From an uncultured Eubacteriales bacterium (GTDB lineage: Bacteria; Bacillota; Clostridia; Oscillospirales; Acutalibacteraceae), in the NCBI GenBank assembly GCA_934444365.1, contig CAKSCM010000002.1:124001-188000 (forward strand): DNA of 64,000 nt, written 5' to 3'. The notes under the pieces are model-generated. The model was not told the DNA's origin and searched no databases. It saw nothing but the letters and a program-made list of their open reading frames with translations. Position 1 is the first letter of the stretch. Each line of letters begins with the position of its first letter. A program made the position numbers and the translations under genes. Below are positions 33,782-42,187 of the stretch, in pieces.

Positions 33782-35740
33782 ATGAAAAAGATTTCGATTG
33801 TTTTCTCTTGTGTTCTTGTTCTATCAATGCTGTTTCTCATAAGCACCATCGCTGCAAGCAATATTGAAATTGATTATTCCTATTACGATACTTCATCTGT
33901 TGACTTTTCCTTAACCGAAGAGGATAATTTCATCCCGGATTCGCTGACAATTGTACTAAAAAAGCAATATTCCGGCGGATTTAAAAGATGGGATAAATTC
34001 GACTTTGCCCGGATTAAAAATTTTGATTACGAACTCGATGACCTCACGGCAGATACAAGCGTGTATTCCGAGGCAATCGAGAAAAAGGTATTCCGCAAAA
34101 TAATAAGAATAGACCTGCCCGGTTTTACCAAGCGGACGGTAATTGAATTGGGCAAGCTGCTCCAAAAACTTGATTTTGTTTATTCGGTTAGTCCGAACGT
34201 CCCATTATCTGTACCCGATGACGTTATTACACCAATCGAGGAAACGGTAAGCATAATTAATGATGTAGCCGAAACCCTTGATGATAATCCAACCAGCCTA
34301 CCGGTATTATCAACAAACGATCCTTTTCTCACCAGGCAATATGCACTCATAGATACCGGCATCAGAAAAGCTTGGAATTACACTGCGGGTTTTACAAGTA
34401 ACCCTGTATATGTAGGAGTTATTGATACTGGTATTGCCAGTCATCCTGACCTTGTGGGGAATGTTGTAAAAGGGTATGATTTTACCAGAAATGAGCCAAC
34501 GTACTATTGGTTACAAGAAGGACCATATTTTAGTCACGGTACAGGGGTTGCTGGGGTGCTTGGTGCTGTTGGAAACAACGGGGTTGGTATATCTGGTGTC
34601 AATATGCGTGTGAAACTTGTTCCACTAATAACAAATAGCGCCAACAATCTGATTGCAGCTATAAATTATGCAACTACAAATGGCATTAAAATACTAAATG
34701 CTTCTTTTGTTACTAATTATCAGAGTGCTGTTGAACAACAAATAAATAATTATAATGGACTAATAGTTTGTGCTGCTGGAAATGACGCGAAAAATTTAGA
34801 TGCATTTCCTGAGTATCCGGCGTGTTATGATTCTAACAATATTATAAGTGTTGGCGCAACGAAAGAAAATAAAAACCCTCGTGCTTCAACTAACTACAGT
34901 ACGACACATGTTGATTTAATGGCTCCGGGAGAAGATGTATATACTACATATCTTAATGAAAATAGAGATTACATATACGATTATCGAAGTGGAACTTCCA
35001 TATCTTCTCCGCTTGTTGCAGGTGTTGCATCACTTCTTTTATCATACAATCCGAGTTTAACCTCAGCACAATTAAAGCATTATATTCTTAGTACTGTCAC
35101 AACATCAACGGCATTAACATCGTATTGTGTTACAGGTGGCATACTTAATGCATTAGCAGCTATTCAAGCTGTACCGCAGCGTGGTCAGGTGAAAAATGTA
35201 CTTGTACCTGTAAAAGTTACAAATAATCGCATTAGACAAACAATCTTCTATTTTAACTACAATCCATTGATTGAAAATTACGTAGATAATGTAATTCCGA
35301 GCGGCGCGTCCGGTAGGTATAACTACAACACTATAACCGCAAATCCGAGAACAAAACGTTTTTTAGTCAATTGCATAACAAACGATGCTGACGACACGAT
35401 AGATCTGAATACACCGTTTATATATCTGAAATTTAATACGCAATATGATTTCCCATCCGTTAGGAGTTCTTTCAGTTACACGAAAACACAGACGACACCT
35501 ACAGCTTTACACGAATCACTGACGTTAGATATAACACCCTATTTAATCGGTGATGTTGACGGAACAAACACGATTGTAGCTAACGACGCCCTGCTTATAT
35601 TGCAGCACGCGAATGGTAAAGGCTCACTTCCATCGAGTTCCCTTATAAACGCCGATGTAAATATGGACGGGCAAATTAATGCGGTAGACGCCCAATTAAC
35701 ACTACAGTATGCAACGGGAAAACTAGCAAGCTTTTGGTAA
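33782..35740 (+). CDS. Secreted S8 (subtilisin-like) serine protease with C-terminal dockerin
   Basis: 652 residues from the ATG at 33782, with AAAGGA 8 bases upstream and a signal peptide (MKKISIVFSCVLVLSMLFLI). Residues about 52-139 are an I9-like propeptide. The S8 catalytic triad is Asp215 (VIDTG), His252 (SHGTG) and Ser406 (SGTSISSP). After about residue 470 comes a beta-rich module (KNVLVPVKVTNN, then FYFNYNP) that faintly resembles a cohesin-type sandwich, then a type I dockerin (GDVDGTNTIVANDALLILQ and ADVNMDGQINAVDAQ). It should be an extracellular, probably cohesin-attached protease. The part encoding the catalytic domain is visibly richer in A+T than its surroundings. The lipoprotein gene follows 41 bases downstream. 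Confidence 0.92.
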   Translation: MKKISIVFSCVLVLSMLFLISTIAASNIEIDYSYYDTSSVDFSLTEEDNFIPDSLTIVLKKQYSGGFKRWDKFDFARIKNFDYELDDLTADTSVYSEAIEKKVFRKIIRIDLPGFTKRTVIELGKLLQKLDFVYSVSPNVPLSVPDDVITPIEETVSIINDVAETLDDNPTSLPVLSTNDPFLTRQYALIDTGIRKAWNYTAGFTSNPVYVGVIDTGIASHPDLVGNVVKGYDFTRNEPTYYWLQEGPYFSHGTGVAGVLGAVGNNGVGISGVNMRVKLVPLITNSANNLIAAINYATTNGIKILNASFVTNYQSAVEQQINNYNGLIVCAAGNDAKNLDAFPEYPACYDSNNIISVGATKENKNPRASTNYSTTHVDLMAPGEDVYTTYLNENRDYIYDYRSGTSISSPLVAGVASLLLSYNPSLTSAQLKHYILSTVTTSTALTSYCVTGGILNALAAIQAVPQRGQVKNVLVPVKVTNNRIRQTIFYFNYNPLIENYVDNVIPSGASGRYNYNTITANPRTKRFLVNCITNDADDTIDLNTPFIYLKFNTQYDFPSVRSSFSYTKTQTTPTALHESLTLDITPYLIGDVDGTNTIVANDALLILQHANGKGSLPSSSLINADVNMDGQINAVDAQLTLQYATGKLASFW

Positions 35741-35781
35741 TTTGCCGACCCGTAACATAAACTATTAATGAGGTGAATTTT

Positions 35782-36564
35782 ATGTTTAAAAACAAATTTA
35801 AACCTGCGCATGAGCTTCGCCGAAAAATTTCGATTATTACGGTATGTGCGCTGCTTGTCACCGTGCTTTGCGGCAGTGCGCTGCTCGGCGGCTGCAAAAA
35901 GACTCCTGCCATTTCTAACGATGTAAATAGCCTTGTCTCCGGCGTATCCGACGATAAAAATAATTCTGTCGTGGGTGAGAATTCGGGAGATACGGTGAAT
36001 ACCGACTCGCAAGCAACCGAAACAACCTCCGGGTCAAAAGAACCGGGCAACGTCACCGGTGACAATAACACTCACAATAATAACACCGTGTCGACTCCGG
36101 AAAGCGAAAGCAAAGCGCCGGAGAGTGCGGCGACGGACGATAAAACCTCAAATCCTCAGCAGCAGTTTAAATATTACATTCAAAAACTCGACGAATACGG
36201 CAAAACCGTCCGCCAGACCGATTATTATGAGGAGAAAGCGCAAAAATCGATGTTGGACGAACCGTTTAACGCCGAAAAAAGACATGCAACGAAACTGATT
36301 GTAACTATTCTTCATCAGTACAGCCATCCAAATAATTCTACGGGATATATTAACGATACAGGCTGGACAGTCGATGATTTTAAGGCTATTGGTGCGACAA
36401 ATGTTCAAAGCAGCGTAACAGGAGTTTCGGGAAACACAAACGAGACCATTTACCTTGATTTCGATGGTGCGACATATGAGCAGGTTTTGAAATACGGTAA
36501 AGAACTTGAAAAATATAGCTGTGTTAAACAGGTGGAGTTTGATATAAAGGTCGTTCCTGCATAA
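35782..36564 (+). CDS. Lipoprotein with a C-terminal S8-propeptide-like (I9-like) domain
   Basis: 260 residues from the ATG at 35782; the GTG at 35773 is part of the ribosome-binding region (GAGGTG). Residues 15-38 form a lipoprotein signal with the lipobox LLGGC (Cys38 would be lipidated). Residues about 40-135 are a Ser/Thr/Asn/Asp-rich spacer. Residues about 168-260 form a folded domain (LIVTILHQYS, WTVDDFKAIGATNVQS, VLKYGKELEKYSCVKQV) that aligns by eye with the propeptide of the upstream protease (TIVLKKQYS ... VIELGKLLQKLDFVYSV). I infer a membrane-tethered inhibitor or folding helper for that protease. Alternatives are an unrelated ferredoxin-like domain or a remnant of a second protease. 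Confidence 0.75.
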   Translation: MFKNKFKPAHELRRKISIITVCALLVTVLCGSALLGGCKKTPAISNDVNSLVSGVSDDKNNSVVGENSGDTVNTDSQATETTSGSKEPGNVTGDNNTHNNNTVSTPESESKAPESAATDDKTSNPQQQFKYYIQKLDEYGKTVRQTDYYEEKAQKSMLDEPFNAEKRHATKLIVTILHQYSHPNNSTGYINDTGWTVDDFKAIGATNVQSSVTGVSGNTNETIYLDFDGATYEQVLKYGKELEKYSCVKQVEFDIKVVPA

Positions 36565-36600
36565 AAACACAACTATTGATGATTTGAATTTTATATCCCA

Positions 36601-36641
36601 GGCGCGGCCGTAAAACTCCTTGCGGCTCGCGCCGTTTTTTT
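36601..36641 (+). terminator. Terminator of the S8 protease-lipoprotein operon
   Basis: GGCGCGGCCG pairs with CGGCTCGCGCC, one bulge, followed by seven T. It closes a two-gene unit that begins at the palindromic promoter. Confidence 0.85.
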
Positions 36642-36769
36642 GTTTTAAGGGGAAACATTCCGTCTGGAGTAAAGAGAGGAGCTGCCGGTATTTGTCATAA
36701 GGCTTAAAATATTTTTTAATATGTCCGAAAAAATTTTTGTAAATAATTATTTAAAAATCGGCTTTGCAC

Positions 36770-36798
36770 TTTACAAGAGGAGAAAAATAGGGTAAAAT
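36770..36798 (+). promoter_or_regulatory. Promoter of the pyrH operon
   Basis: TTTACA (36770-36775), 17-base spacer, TAAAAT (36793-36798), about 80 bases before the pyrH start. Confidence 0.65.
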
Positions 36799-36880
36799 AT
36801 TCTAAAAAGAAACCGTGCGCCTTTTTTCGGTGCACATATGATAAGAAATTTAAGATTTTGTATTAAGGATGGAAAAGATT

Positions 36881-37591
36881 ATGAGCGACGGCGCGGCGTA
36901 TAAGCGTGTGCTGCTTAAAATAAGCGGTGAGGTCTTAGCCGGAGATAAGGGCTCCGGACTTGATTTTGACAAGGTTTTGGAGATTTGTGCGAGCATTAAA
37001 AAATGTGTTGACGCAGGCGTGCAGGTGGCGATAGTTGTCGGCGGCGGCAACTTCTGGAGAGGACGTTCAAGCGGTAAAATGGACCGCACGAGGGCCGATC
37101 ACATGGGCATGCTCGCCACCGTTATAAATGCGCTTGCTTTGGCCGATGCGCTCGAGCAGACCGGCGTTACGGCCAGGGTTCAGACGGCTATTTCAATGCA
37201 GCAGATAGCCGAGCCGTACATCCGAGGAAGGGCGATGCGTCATCTCGAAAAGGGCCGCGTTGTGGTATTCGGATGCGGAACGGGAAATCCTTATTTTTCG
37301 ACCGACACCGGCGCGGCGCTAAGAGCGGCCGAGATCGACGCCGAGATATTCTTAAAGGCCACCAATGTCGACGGGGTTTACGACAAGGATCCCAATAAAT
37401 TTGCAGACGCCAAGCGTTATAAGACCTTAAGCCACATAGATATAGTAGAAAAGGATTTGAAGGTCATGGATCTTACCGCCGCGACCATGTGCCGCGACAA
37501 CAAATTGCCGATACTCGTTTTTAATCTTAACGATCCGGACAATATTTACCGCGCCGTTATGGGCGAGGATATAGGCACCCTTATAAAATAA
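36881..37591 (+). CDS. pyrH: UMP kinase
   Basis: 236 residues from the ATG at 36881 (MSDGAAYKRVLLKISGEVLAG), with AAGG about 12 bases upstream; the ATG at 36869 overlaps that sequence. It phosphorylates UMP to UDP in pyrimidine synthesis and is a hexamer of the amino-acid-kinase fold. Nucleotide-binding motifs VVGGGNFWRGR and GCGTGNPYFSTDTGAALRA are present. The order pyrH-frr-uppS-cdsA-dxr-rseP-ispG-polC is the classic Firmicutes cluster. Confidence 0.96.
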   Translation: MSDGAAYKRVLLKISGEVLAGDKGSGLDFDKVLEICASIKKCVDAGVQVAIVVGGGNFWRGRSSGKMDRTRADHMGMLATVINALALADALEQTGVTARVQTAISMQQIAEPYIRGRAMRHLEKGRVVVFGCGTGNPYFSTDTGAALRAAEIDAEIFLKATNVDGVYDKDPNKFADAKRYKTLSHIDIVEKDLKVMDLTAATMCRDNKLPILVFNLNDPDNIYRAVMGEDIGTLIK

Positions 37592-37624
37592 GAAAAAAGA
37601 TTTATATTTCAGGAGGGCAGAAAA

Positions 37625-38179
37625 ATGGATGAGCTTTATTTAAAAACCGAAGAAAAGATGAATAAGACTATAGCTTCTATGGAGAGTGAATTTGCAACTA
37701 TAAGAGCCGGACGCGCAAACGCAGCGGTGCTCGACCGTATACAGGTGGATTATTACGGCGTTCCGACGGCTATAAATCAGATGGCCTCGATATCGGTGAC
37801 CGAAGCAAGGGTATTGCAGATACAGCCGTATGATATGACCTCGTTAAAGTCGATAGAAAAGGCCATTCAGACCTCGGATATCGGTATCAATCCGCAAAAC
37901 GACGGAAAGGTTATAAGACTTGTATTTCCTCCCCTTACCGAGGAGCGCCGTAAGGATCTCATAAAGCAGGTTGCGAAGATGGGCGAGGAGGCCAAGGTTG
38001 CGATTCGTTCGGTCCGCCGCGACGCGATTGATAAGTACAAGACCATGAAGAAGAACTCCGAGATAACCGAGGATGATTTAAAGGATGCCGAGGGCAAGAT
38101 ACAAAAGCTTACCGATAAGTTCTGCGAGACGGTCGACAAGGCGGTTGCGCGCAAGAATGACGAGCTGACCTCCATCTGA
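37625..38179 (+). CDS. frr: Ribosome recycling factor
   Basis: 184 residues, a tRNA-shaped two-domain protein that, with EF-G, splits post-termination ribosomes. Conserved segments: EFATIRAGRANAAVLDRIQV, INPQNDGKVIRLVFPPLTEERRK and VRRDAIDKYKTMKKNSEI. AGGAGGG precedes the ATG. The stop overlaps the uppS start by one base (TGATG), giving coupling to the lipid synthesis genes that follow. Confidence 0.97.
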   Translation: MDELYLKTEEKMNKTIASMESEFATIRAGRANAAVLDRIQVDYYGVPTAINQMASISVTEARVLQIQPYDMTSLKSIEKAIQTSDIGINPQNDGKVIRLVFPPLTEERRKDLIKQVAKMGEEAKVAIRSVRRDAIDKYKTMKKNSEITEDDLKDAEGKIQKLTDKFCETVDKAVARKNDELTSI

Positions 38180-38922
38180 TGAGATTATTCAGAAATAAAA
38201 AAACGGCCGAAGCGGCGCGGGAGTTAAAGATTCCGCGCTGTATTGCCGTTATAATGGACGGCAACGGACGTTGGGCCAAAAAGCGCGCGTTGCCTCGCAC
38301 GGCCGGTCATTCGGCAGGTGCCAATAATTTTAAGACAATATGCAGATATGCGAATTCCATAGGCGTTAAGTACATGGTGTTTTATGCGTTTTCGACCGAG
38401 AACTGGAAACGTCCGGCCGAGGAGGTCGGCGCGATCATGCGTTTGTTCGAAAATTACCTTGAGGACGTCGCCTCGATGGTAAAGGAAAATATGCGGCTTG
38501 TGTTTATAGGCGACCGCGACGGTGTGACCGATAGGATACGCGCACTTATGGAAAACGCCGAAAAAAGCACCGAGCATGCTACCGGGATGACGGTGGCGCT
38601 TGCCATAAACTACGGCGGCAGAGATGAAATAGTCAAAGCGGCCCGTTTGGCGGCCGAGCGGGTTAAAAACGGGGAGATATCGATTGATGATATTGACGAG
38701 GATTATCTGTCGGGCTGTATGTACAATCCGGATATTCCTGATCCCGATCTTGTAATAAGGCCGAGCGGTGAATACCGGCTTTCGAATTTTCTTATATGGC
38801 AGTCGGCATATTCGGAGTTTTGGTTTTCGAATGTTTTGTGGCCGGATTTTAAGCCGGGCGATCTTGATGAGGCGATACGCGCCTATTCCGGACGCGACAG
38901 ACGTTTCGGGGGTATTAAATAA
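38179..38922 (+). CDS. uppS: Undecaprenyl diphosphate synthase
   Basis: 247 residues. A cis-prenyltransferase that condenses farnesyl diphosphate with eight isopentenyl units, giving the C55 carrier for cell-wall synthesis. Motifs seen are MDGNGRWAKKR (catalytic Asp), YAFSTENWKRP, NYGGRDEI and the C-terminal RPSGEYRLSNFLIWQSAYSE. It uses isoprenoid precursors from the MEP pathway, two enzymes of which (dxr, ispG) are encoded just downstream. Confidence 0.96.
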   Translation: MRLFRNKKTAEAARELKIPRCIAVIMDGNGRWAKKRALPRTAGHSAGANNFKTICRYANSIGVKYMVFYAFSTENWKRPAEEVGAIMRLFENYLEDVASMVKENMRLVFIGDRDGVTDRIRALMENAEKSTEHATGMTVALAINYGGRDEIVKAARLAAERVKNGEISIDDIDEDYLSGCMYNPDIPDPDLVIRPSGEYRLSNFLIWQSAYSEFWFSNVLWPDFKPGDLDEAIRAYSGRDRRFGGIK

Positions 38923-39000
38923 AGATACTCTTTTACCCTAAGGACGTTGAGTGCGGCAGATTGCCTTTTGTGTATTGAAAAGGAAAAGGGAAGTGCAGAT

Positions 39001-39867
39001 ATGGGAAAAAGACTGTTGAGTGCCGCTATAGGCATTGCGCTTTTTGTAGCGGTTTTGTTTTTGAACGACAACTATCATTTTGTTTTTAATATACTTATAA
39101 GTGTTATATCGGTAATCTCGATATGGGAGATATTTGCCGCGACAAAGTATATTGAAAACAAGGCGCTTTTGGTTGTCAGTCTTGTTTTTGCCGCTGCCGT
39201 TCCCTTTTTCAGAACACCTTATTTCAATGTTGCAAGCAAATCAGCCTGCTTTATATATGTTGTTTTGCTCTTCCTTATAATGCTTATCGATCACAAAAAG
39301 GTGCGTTTTGAGGAAATAGGCACTACATTTATGATGTGTACGCTTTTGCCGTTTGCTTTTTCCTCCCTTATATACCTGAGGAATCTCGGGCTCGACTCGC
39401 AGTACGGCCTTGTAAAGCGCGACGGCGTGTTTTTTATAGTAATGGCTTGTGCCGGAGCGTGGATAGCCGATACCGGTGCGTTTTTTACCGGAAAACTTTT
39501 CGGAAAGCACAAGCTGGCTCCCGAAATAAGCCCTAAAAAAACCGTTGAAGGCTTTATCGGCGGTGTGATTTTTAATATTATAGGTTTTATATGCGCCGGA
39601 CTTCTTTATGAATATATCGATCCGTACGGGGCGAAGGTCAATGTATTGGCTATGGCGATAATCGGTTTTGTATGCGCTTTTGCCGGTACTATCGGCGATC
39701 TTTCGGCTTCCTTTATCAAGCGTTCGTGCAATATAAAGGATTTCGGAAATATAATGCCGGGCCACGGCGGAATTCTCGATCGGTTTGACAGCGTAATGAT
39801 GGTAGCCCCTCTTATGTATGTGACGGTGTGCGTTTTCCAGCCGCTTATGGGAATAATAATCAGGTAG
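39001..39867 (+). CDS. cdsA: Phosphatidate cytidylyltransferase
   Basis: 288 residues from the ATG at 39001 (MGKRLLSAAIGIALF), with AAAGGGAAG upstream; in-frame starts from 38947 would put a charged segment before the first helix. The protein has eight or so membrane segments and ends with the family signature SFIKRSCNIKDFG followed by PGHGGILDRFDS. It makes CDP-diacylglycerol from phosphatidate and CTP at the membrane, the entry point to phospholipids. Confidence 0.95.
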   Translation: MGKRLLSAAIGIALFVAVLFLNDNYHFVFNILISVISVISIWEIFAATKYIENKALLVVSLVFAAAVPFFRTPYFNVASKSACFIYVVLLFLIMLIDHKKVRFEEIGTTFMMCTLLPFAFSSLIYLRNLGLDSQYGLVKRDGVFFIVMACAGAWIADTGAFFTGKLFGKHKLAPEISPKKTVEGFIGGVIFNIIGFICAGLLYEYIDPYGAKVNVLAMAIIGFVCAFAGTIGDLSASFIKRSCNIKDFGNIMPGHGGILDRFDSVMMVAPLMYVTVCVFQPLMGIIIR

Positions 39868-39877
39868 GGTAAATATT

Positions 39878-41035
39878 TTGAGTATTGATTTTACACAGCG
39901 CACGCTCAGCATTCTGGGTTCGACCGGTTCGATTGGTACGCAGGCGCTTGAAATAGCAGAGCATCTTAAAATCAGGGTGGTCAGTATTGCGGCCTTTGGA
40001 AACATCGAGCTGCTCGAGCAGCAGGTCAGGCGCTTTCGCCCGAAGAGGGTTGCGGTGTATGACCAAAAGGCGGCCGAGGATTTAAAAATAAAAATAGCCG
40101 ATCTGGATATTCCGGTTTTGGCAGGAGAAAAAGGCGTTTGTGCGGCGGCGGCCGAGCCGGCAGACAGTGTTATAACCTCGATTGTCGGGGTAGCGGGACT
40201 GTCGCCGACCATGGCGGCGATTGATGCCGGCAACAACATAGCTCTTGCAAATAAAGAAACGCTGGTTGCGGCAGGCGATCTTGTCATGCGCCGTGCCGGC
40301 GAAAAGGGCATTAAAATACTGCCGGTAGACAGCGAGCATTCGGCGATCTTCCAGTGCATTAACGGCGGACGGCGTGAGGATTTAAAGCGGATTTTGCTTA
40401 CGGCGTCGGGCGGACCGTTTTTCGGCAAGAGTGCAAAAGAGCTCGAAAATGCGCGTCCTCAGGACGCTTTAAAACACCCGAACTGGAGTATGGGGGCTAA
40501 AATTACGATCGACTCGGCCACCTTGATGAACAAGGGGCTTGAGGAGATTGAAGCGGTGCATCTTTTCGGTGTAGATCCCGACGATATAGAGGTCCTTGTC
40601 CACAGGGAGAGTATAGTCCATTCAATGGTTGAGTTTGCCGACGGCAGCGTTATAGCCCAAATGGGTGTGCCGGATATGCGGTTGCCGATACAGTATGCCC
40701 TTACCTACCCTGAGCGGCTTCCCTCAATAGTTGAAAGTGTGGATTTCTTCAAGGTCGGAGCGCTCACCTTTGCTCCGCCGGATAAAAAAACCTTCAGATG
40801 TCTTGCTGCATGCGAAAGAGCCTTAAGGCTCGGCGGACTGTATCCTGCCGCCGTTAATGCGGCGAACGAGGTTGCGGTAGCGGCCTTTTTGAATGGGAAA
40901 ATACCCTTTGGGAGGATCGGCGACGCGGTCGAAAAGGCTTTGGAATACGACGTTCCGGGCGATTATTCATGTCTTGACGATGTATTCTCTCTCGACCGTG
41001 AAGTAAGGGCAAAAACAAAAGAAATTACGGGGTGA
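39878..41035 (+). CDS. dxr: 1-deoxy-D-xylulose-5-phosphate reductoisomerase
   Basis: 385 residues from a TTG at 39878. The NADPH-binding motif GSTGSIGTQALE is near residue 13. The substrate- and metal-binding region (LPVDSEHSAIFQC, SGGPFFGKS, HPNWSMGAKITIDSATLMNKG) is complete. It catalyses the committed step of the MEP isoprenoid pathway, the target of fosmidomycin. It overlaps the rseP start by four bases. The weak start codon and poor Shine-Dalgarno sequence suggest coupling to cdsA. Confidence 0.96.
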   Translation: MSIDFTQRTLSILGSTGSIGTQALEIAEHLKIRVVSIAAFGNIELLEQQVRRFRPKRVAVYDQKAAEDLKIKIADLDIPVLAGEKGVCAAAAEPADSVITSIVGVAGLSPTMAAIDAGNNIALANKETLVAAGDLVMRRAGEKGIKILPVDSEHSAIFQCINGGRREDLKRILLTASGGPFFGKSAKELENARPQDALKHPNWSMGAKITIDSATLMNKGLEEIEAVHLFGVDPDDIEVLVHRESIVHSMVEFADGSVIAQMGVPDMRLPIQYALTYPERLPSIVESVDFFKVGALTFAPPDKKTFRCLAACERALRLGGLYPAAVNAANEVAVAAFLNGKIPFGRIGDAVEKALEYDVPGDYSCLDDVFSLDREVRAKTKEITG

Positions 41036-42174
41036 TTAAAATTACTGCCGAGATATTAACGGCATCCTTTTGGACCGGGGTGCTCAACGTGCTGAATAAG
41101 GTTTGGCCGATTCTTGCGGCCTTACTATTGTTCGGCATTGTTATTTTTATACATGAATTCGGTCATTTCAGCTTTGCAAAGATGTTCGGAATCAAGGTCA
41201 ACGAGTTTGCCATAGGCTTCGGACCGAAGATTTTTTCGAAAAAGGGTAAAAAGACCGATTATTCGTTAAGGCTTTTGCCGCTCGGAGGCTATTGCGCCAT
41301 GGAGGGCGAGGATGCCGAGAGCAGCGATGAAAACGCCTTCGGAAACAAAAGCATAATAAAAAGAATACTGGTCGTTTTTGCCGGTGGATTTTTTAATCTT
41401 ATTCTCGGCTTTATACTTGTGTGCGTTGTGCTTTCGCTCAGCGGAATGGCCGGAACCACCACCGTTGCGGTTTTTGATGATCCCGAGACCTCGAAAAGCT
41501 ATGCAAGCGGTCTTGAGGTCGGCGACAGCATCTACAGCATTAACGGTCGGCGAACCTTTACGGCGTCGGACGTTTCGTATATGCTTACAAGCGCACCGGA
41601 TGAGACGGTCGATATGACCGTTGTGCGCGGCGGCGAGAGGAAGGATATGAAGGTAAACTTCGAGACGGCCGAAAAGGACGGAACAAAGTATATTGTTATG
41701 GACTTTAAGGTGCTTGGACTTAAAACCTCAAACATGTCGTTTTTTACCTTTATGAAATATGTGGCGATGGACTTTGTGTCGATGGCGAGGGTGGTATGGA
41801 TGTCGCTGTTTGACCTTATTACGGGGCGTTTCGGTCTTAACGAGATGATGGGGCCGGTAGGACTTGTCGGTACCGTCAGCAGTGCGGTAAGCTCGGTGGC
41901 GTCAGGAGCGGCACAAAGTGCCGCGGCGGCCAAGGCGGCCTTTGAAAACATTGTTTATCTTATAACCCTTATAACCATAAATTTGGGAATCGTTAACCTT
42001 TTGCCCTTGCCGGCGCTTGACGGCGGACGGATAGTGCTGCTTGCGGCACAGGGCATAACCCGTAAGAAAATACCGCCTAAATACGAGGGCATTATTCATA
42101 TGGTAGGCTTTGCGTTGCTTATGGTGCTTATAGTGGTTATAACCTTTAACGATATTTTACGTTTGTTCAGATGA
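41032..42174 (+). CDS. rseP: RIP metalloprotease RseP (site-2 protease)
   Basis: 380 residues from a GTG that overlaps the dxr stop. The zinc motif HEFGH is at about residues 41-45 in the first membrane helix, a PDZ domain lies in the middle (VGDSIYSINGRR), and the third ligand motif LDGGRI is in a late helix (about residue 325). It is an intramembrane protease that in other bacteria cleaves anti-sigma factors or leftover signal peptides. Its substrates here are unknown. The position between dxr and ispG is conserved in Firmicutes. Confidence 0.95.
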   Translation: MIKITAEILTASFWTGVLNVLNKVWPILAALLLFGIVIFIHEFGHFSFAKMFGIKVNEFAIGFGPKIFSKKGKKTDYSLRLLPLGGYCAMEGEDAESSDENAFGNKSIIKRILVVFAGGFFNLILGFILVCVVLSLSGMAGTTTVAVFDDPETSKSYASGLEVGDSIYSINGRRTFTASDVSYMLTSAPDETVDMTVVRGGERKDMKVNFETAEKDGTKYIVMDFKVLGLKTSNMSFFTFMKYVAMDFVSMARVVWMSLFDLITGRFGLNEMMGPVGLVGTVSSAVSSVASGAAQSAAAAKAAFENIVYLITLITINLGIVNLLPLPALDGGRIVLLAAQGITRKKIPPKYEGIIHMVGFALLMVLIVVITFNDILRLFR

Positions 42175-42187
42175 AAGGTGTTTGAGA

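Noticed and set aside
39241..40428. 395-codon minus-strand ORF across cdsA and dxr
   Set aside because: Fully antisense to two confident genes, no ribosome-binding site, low-complexity translation.
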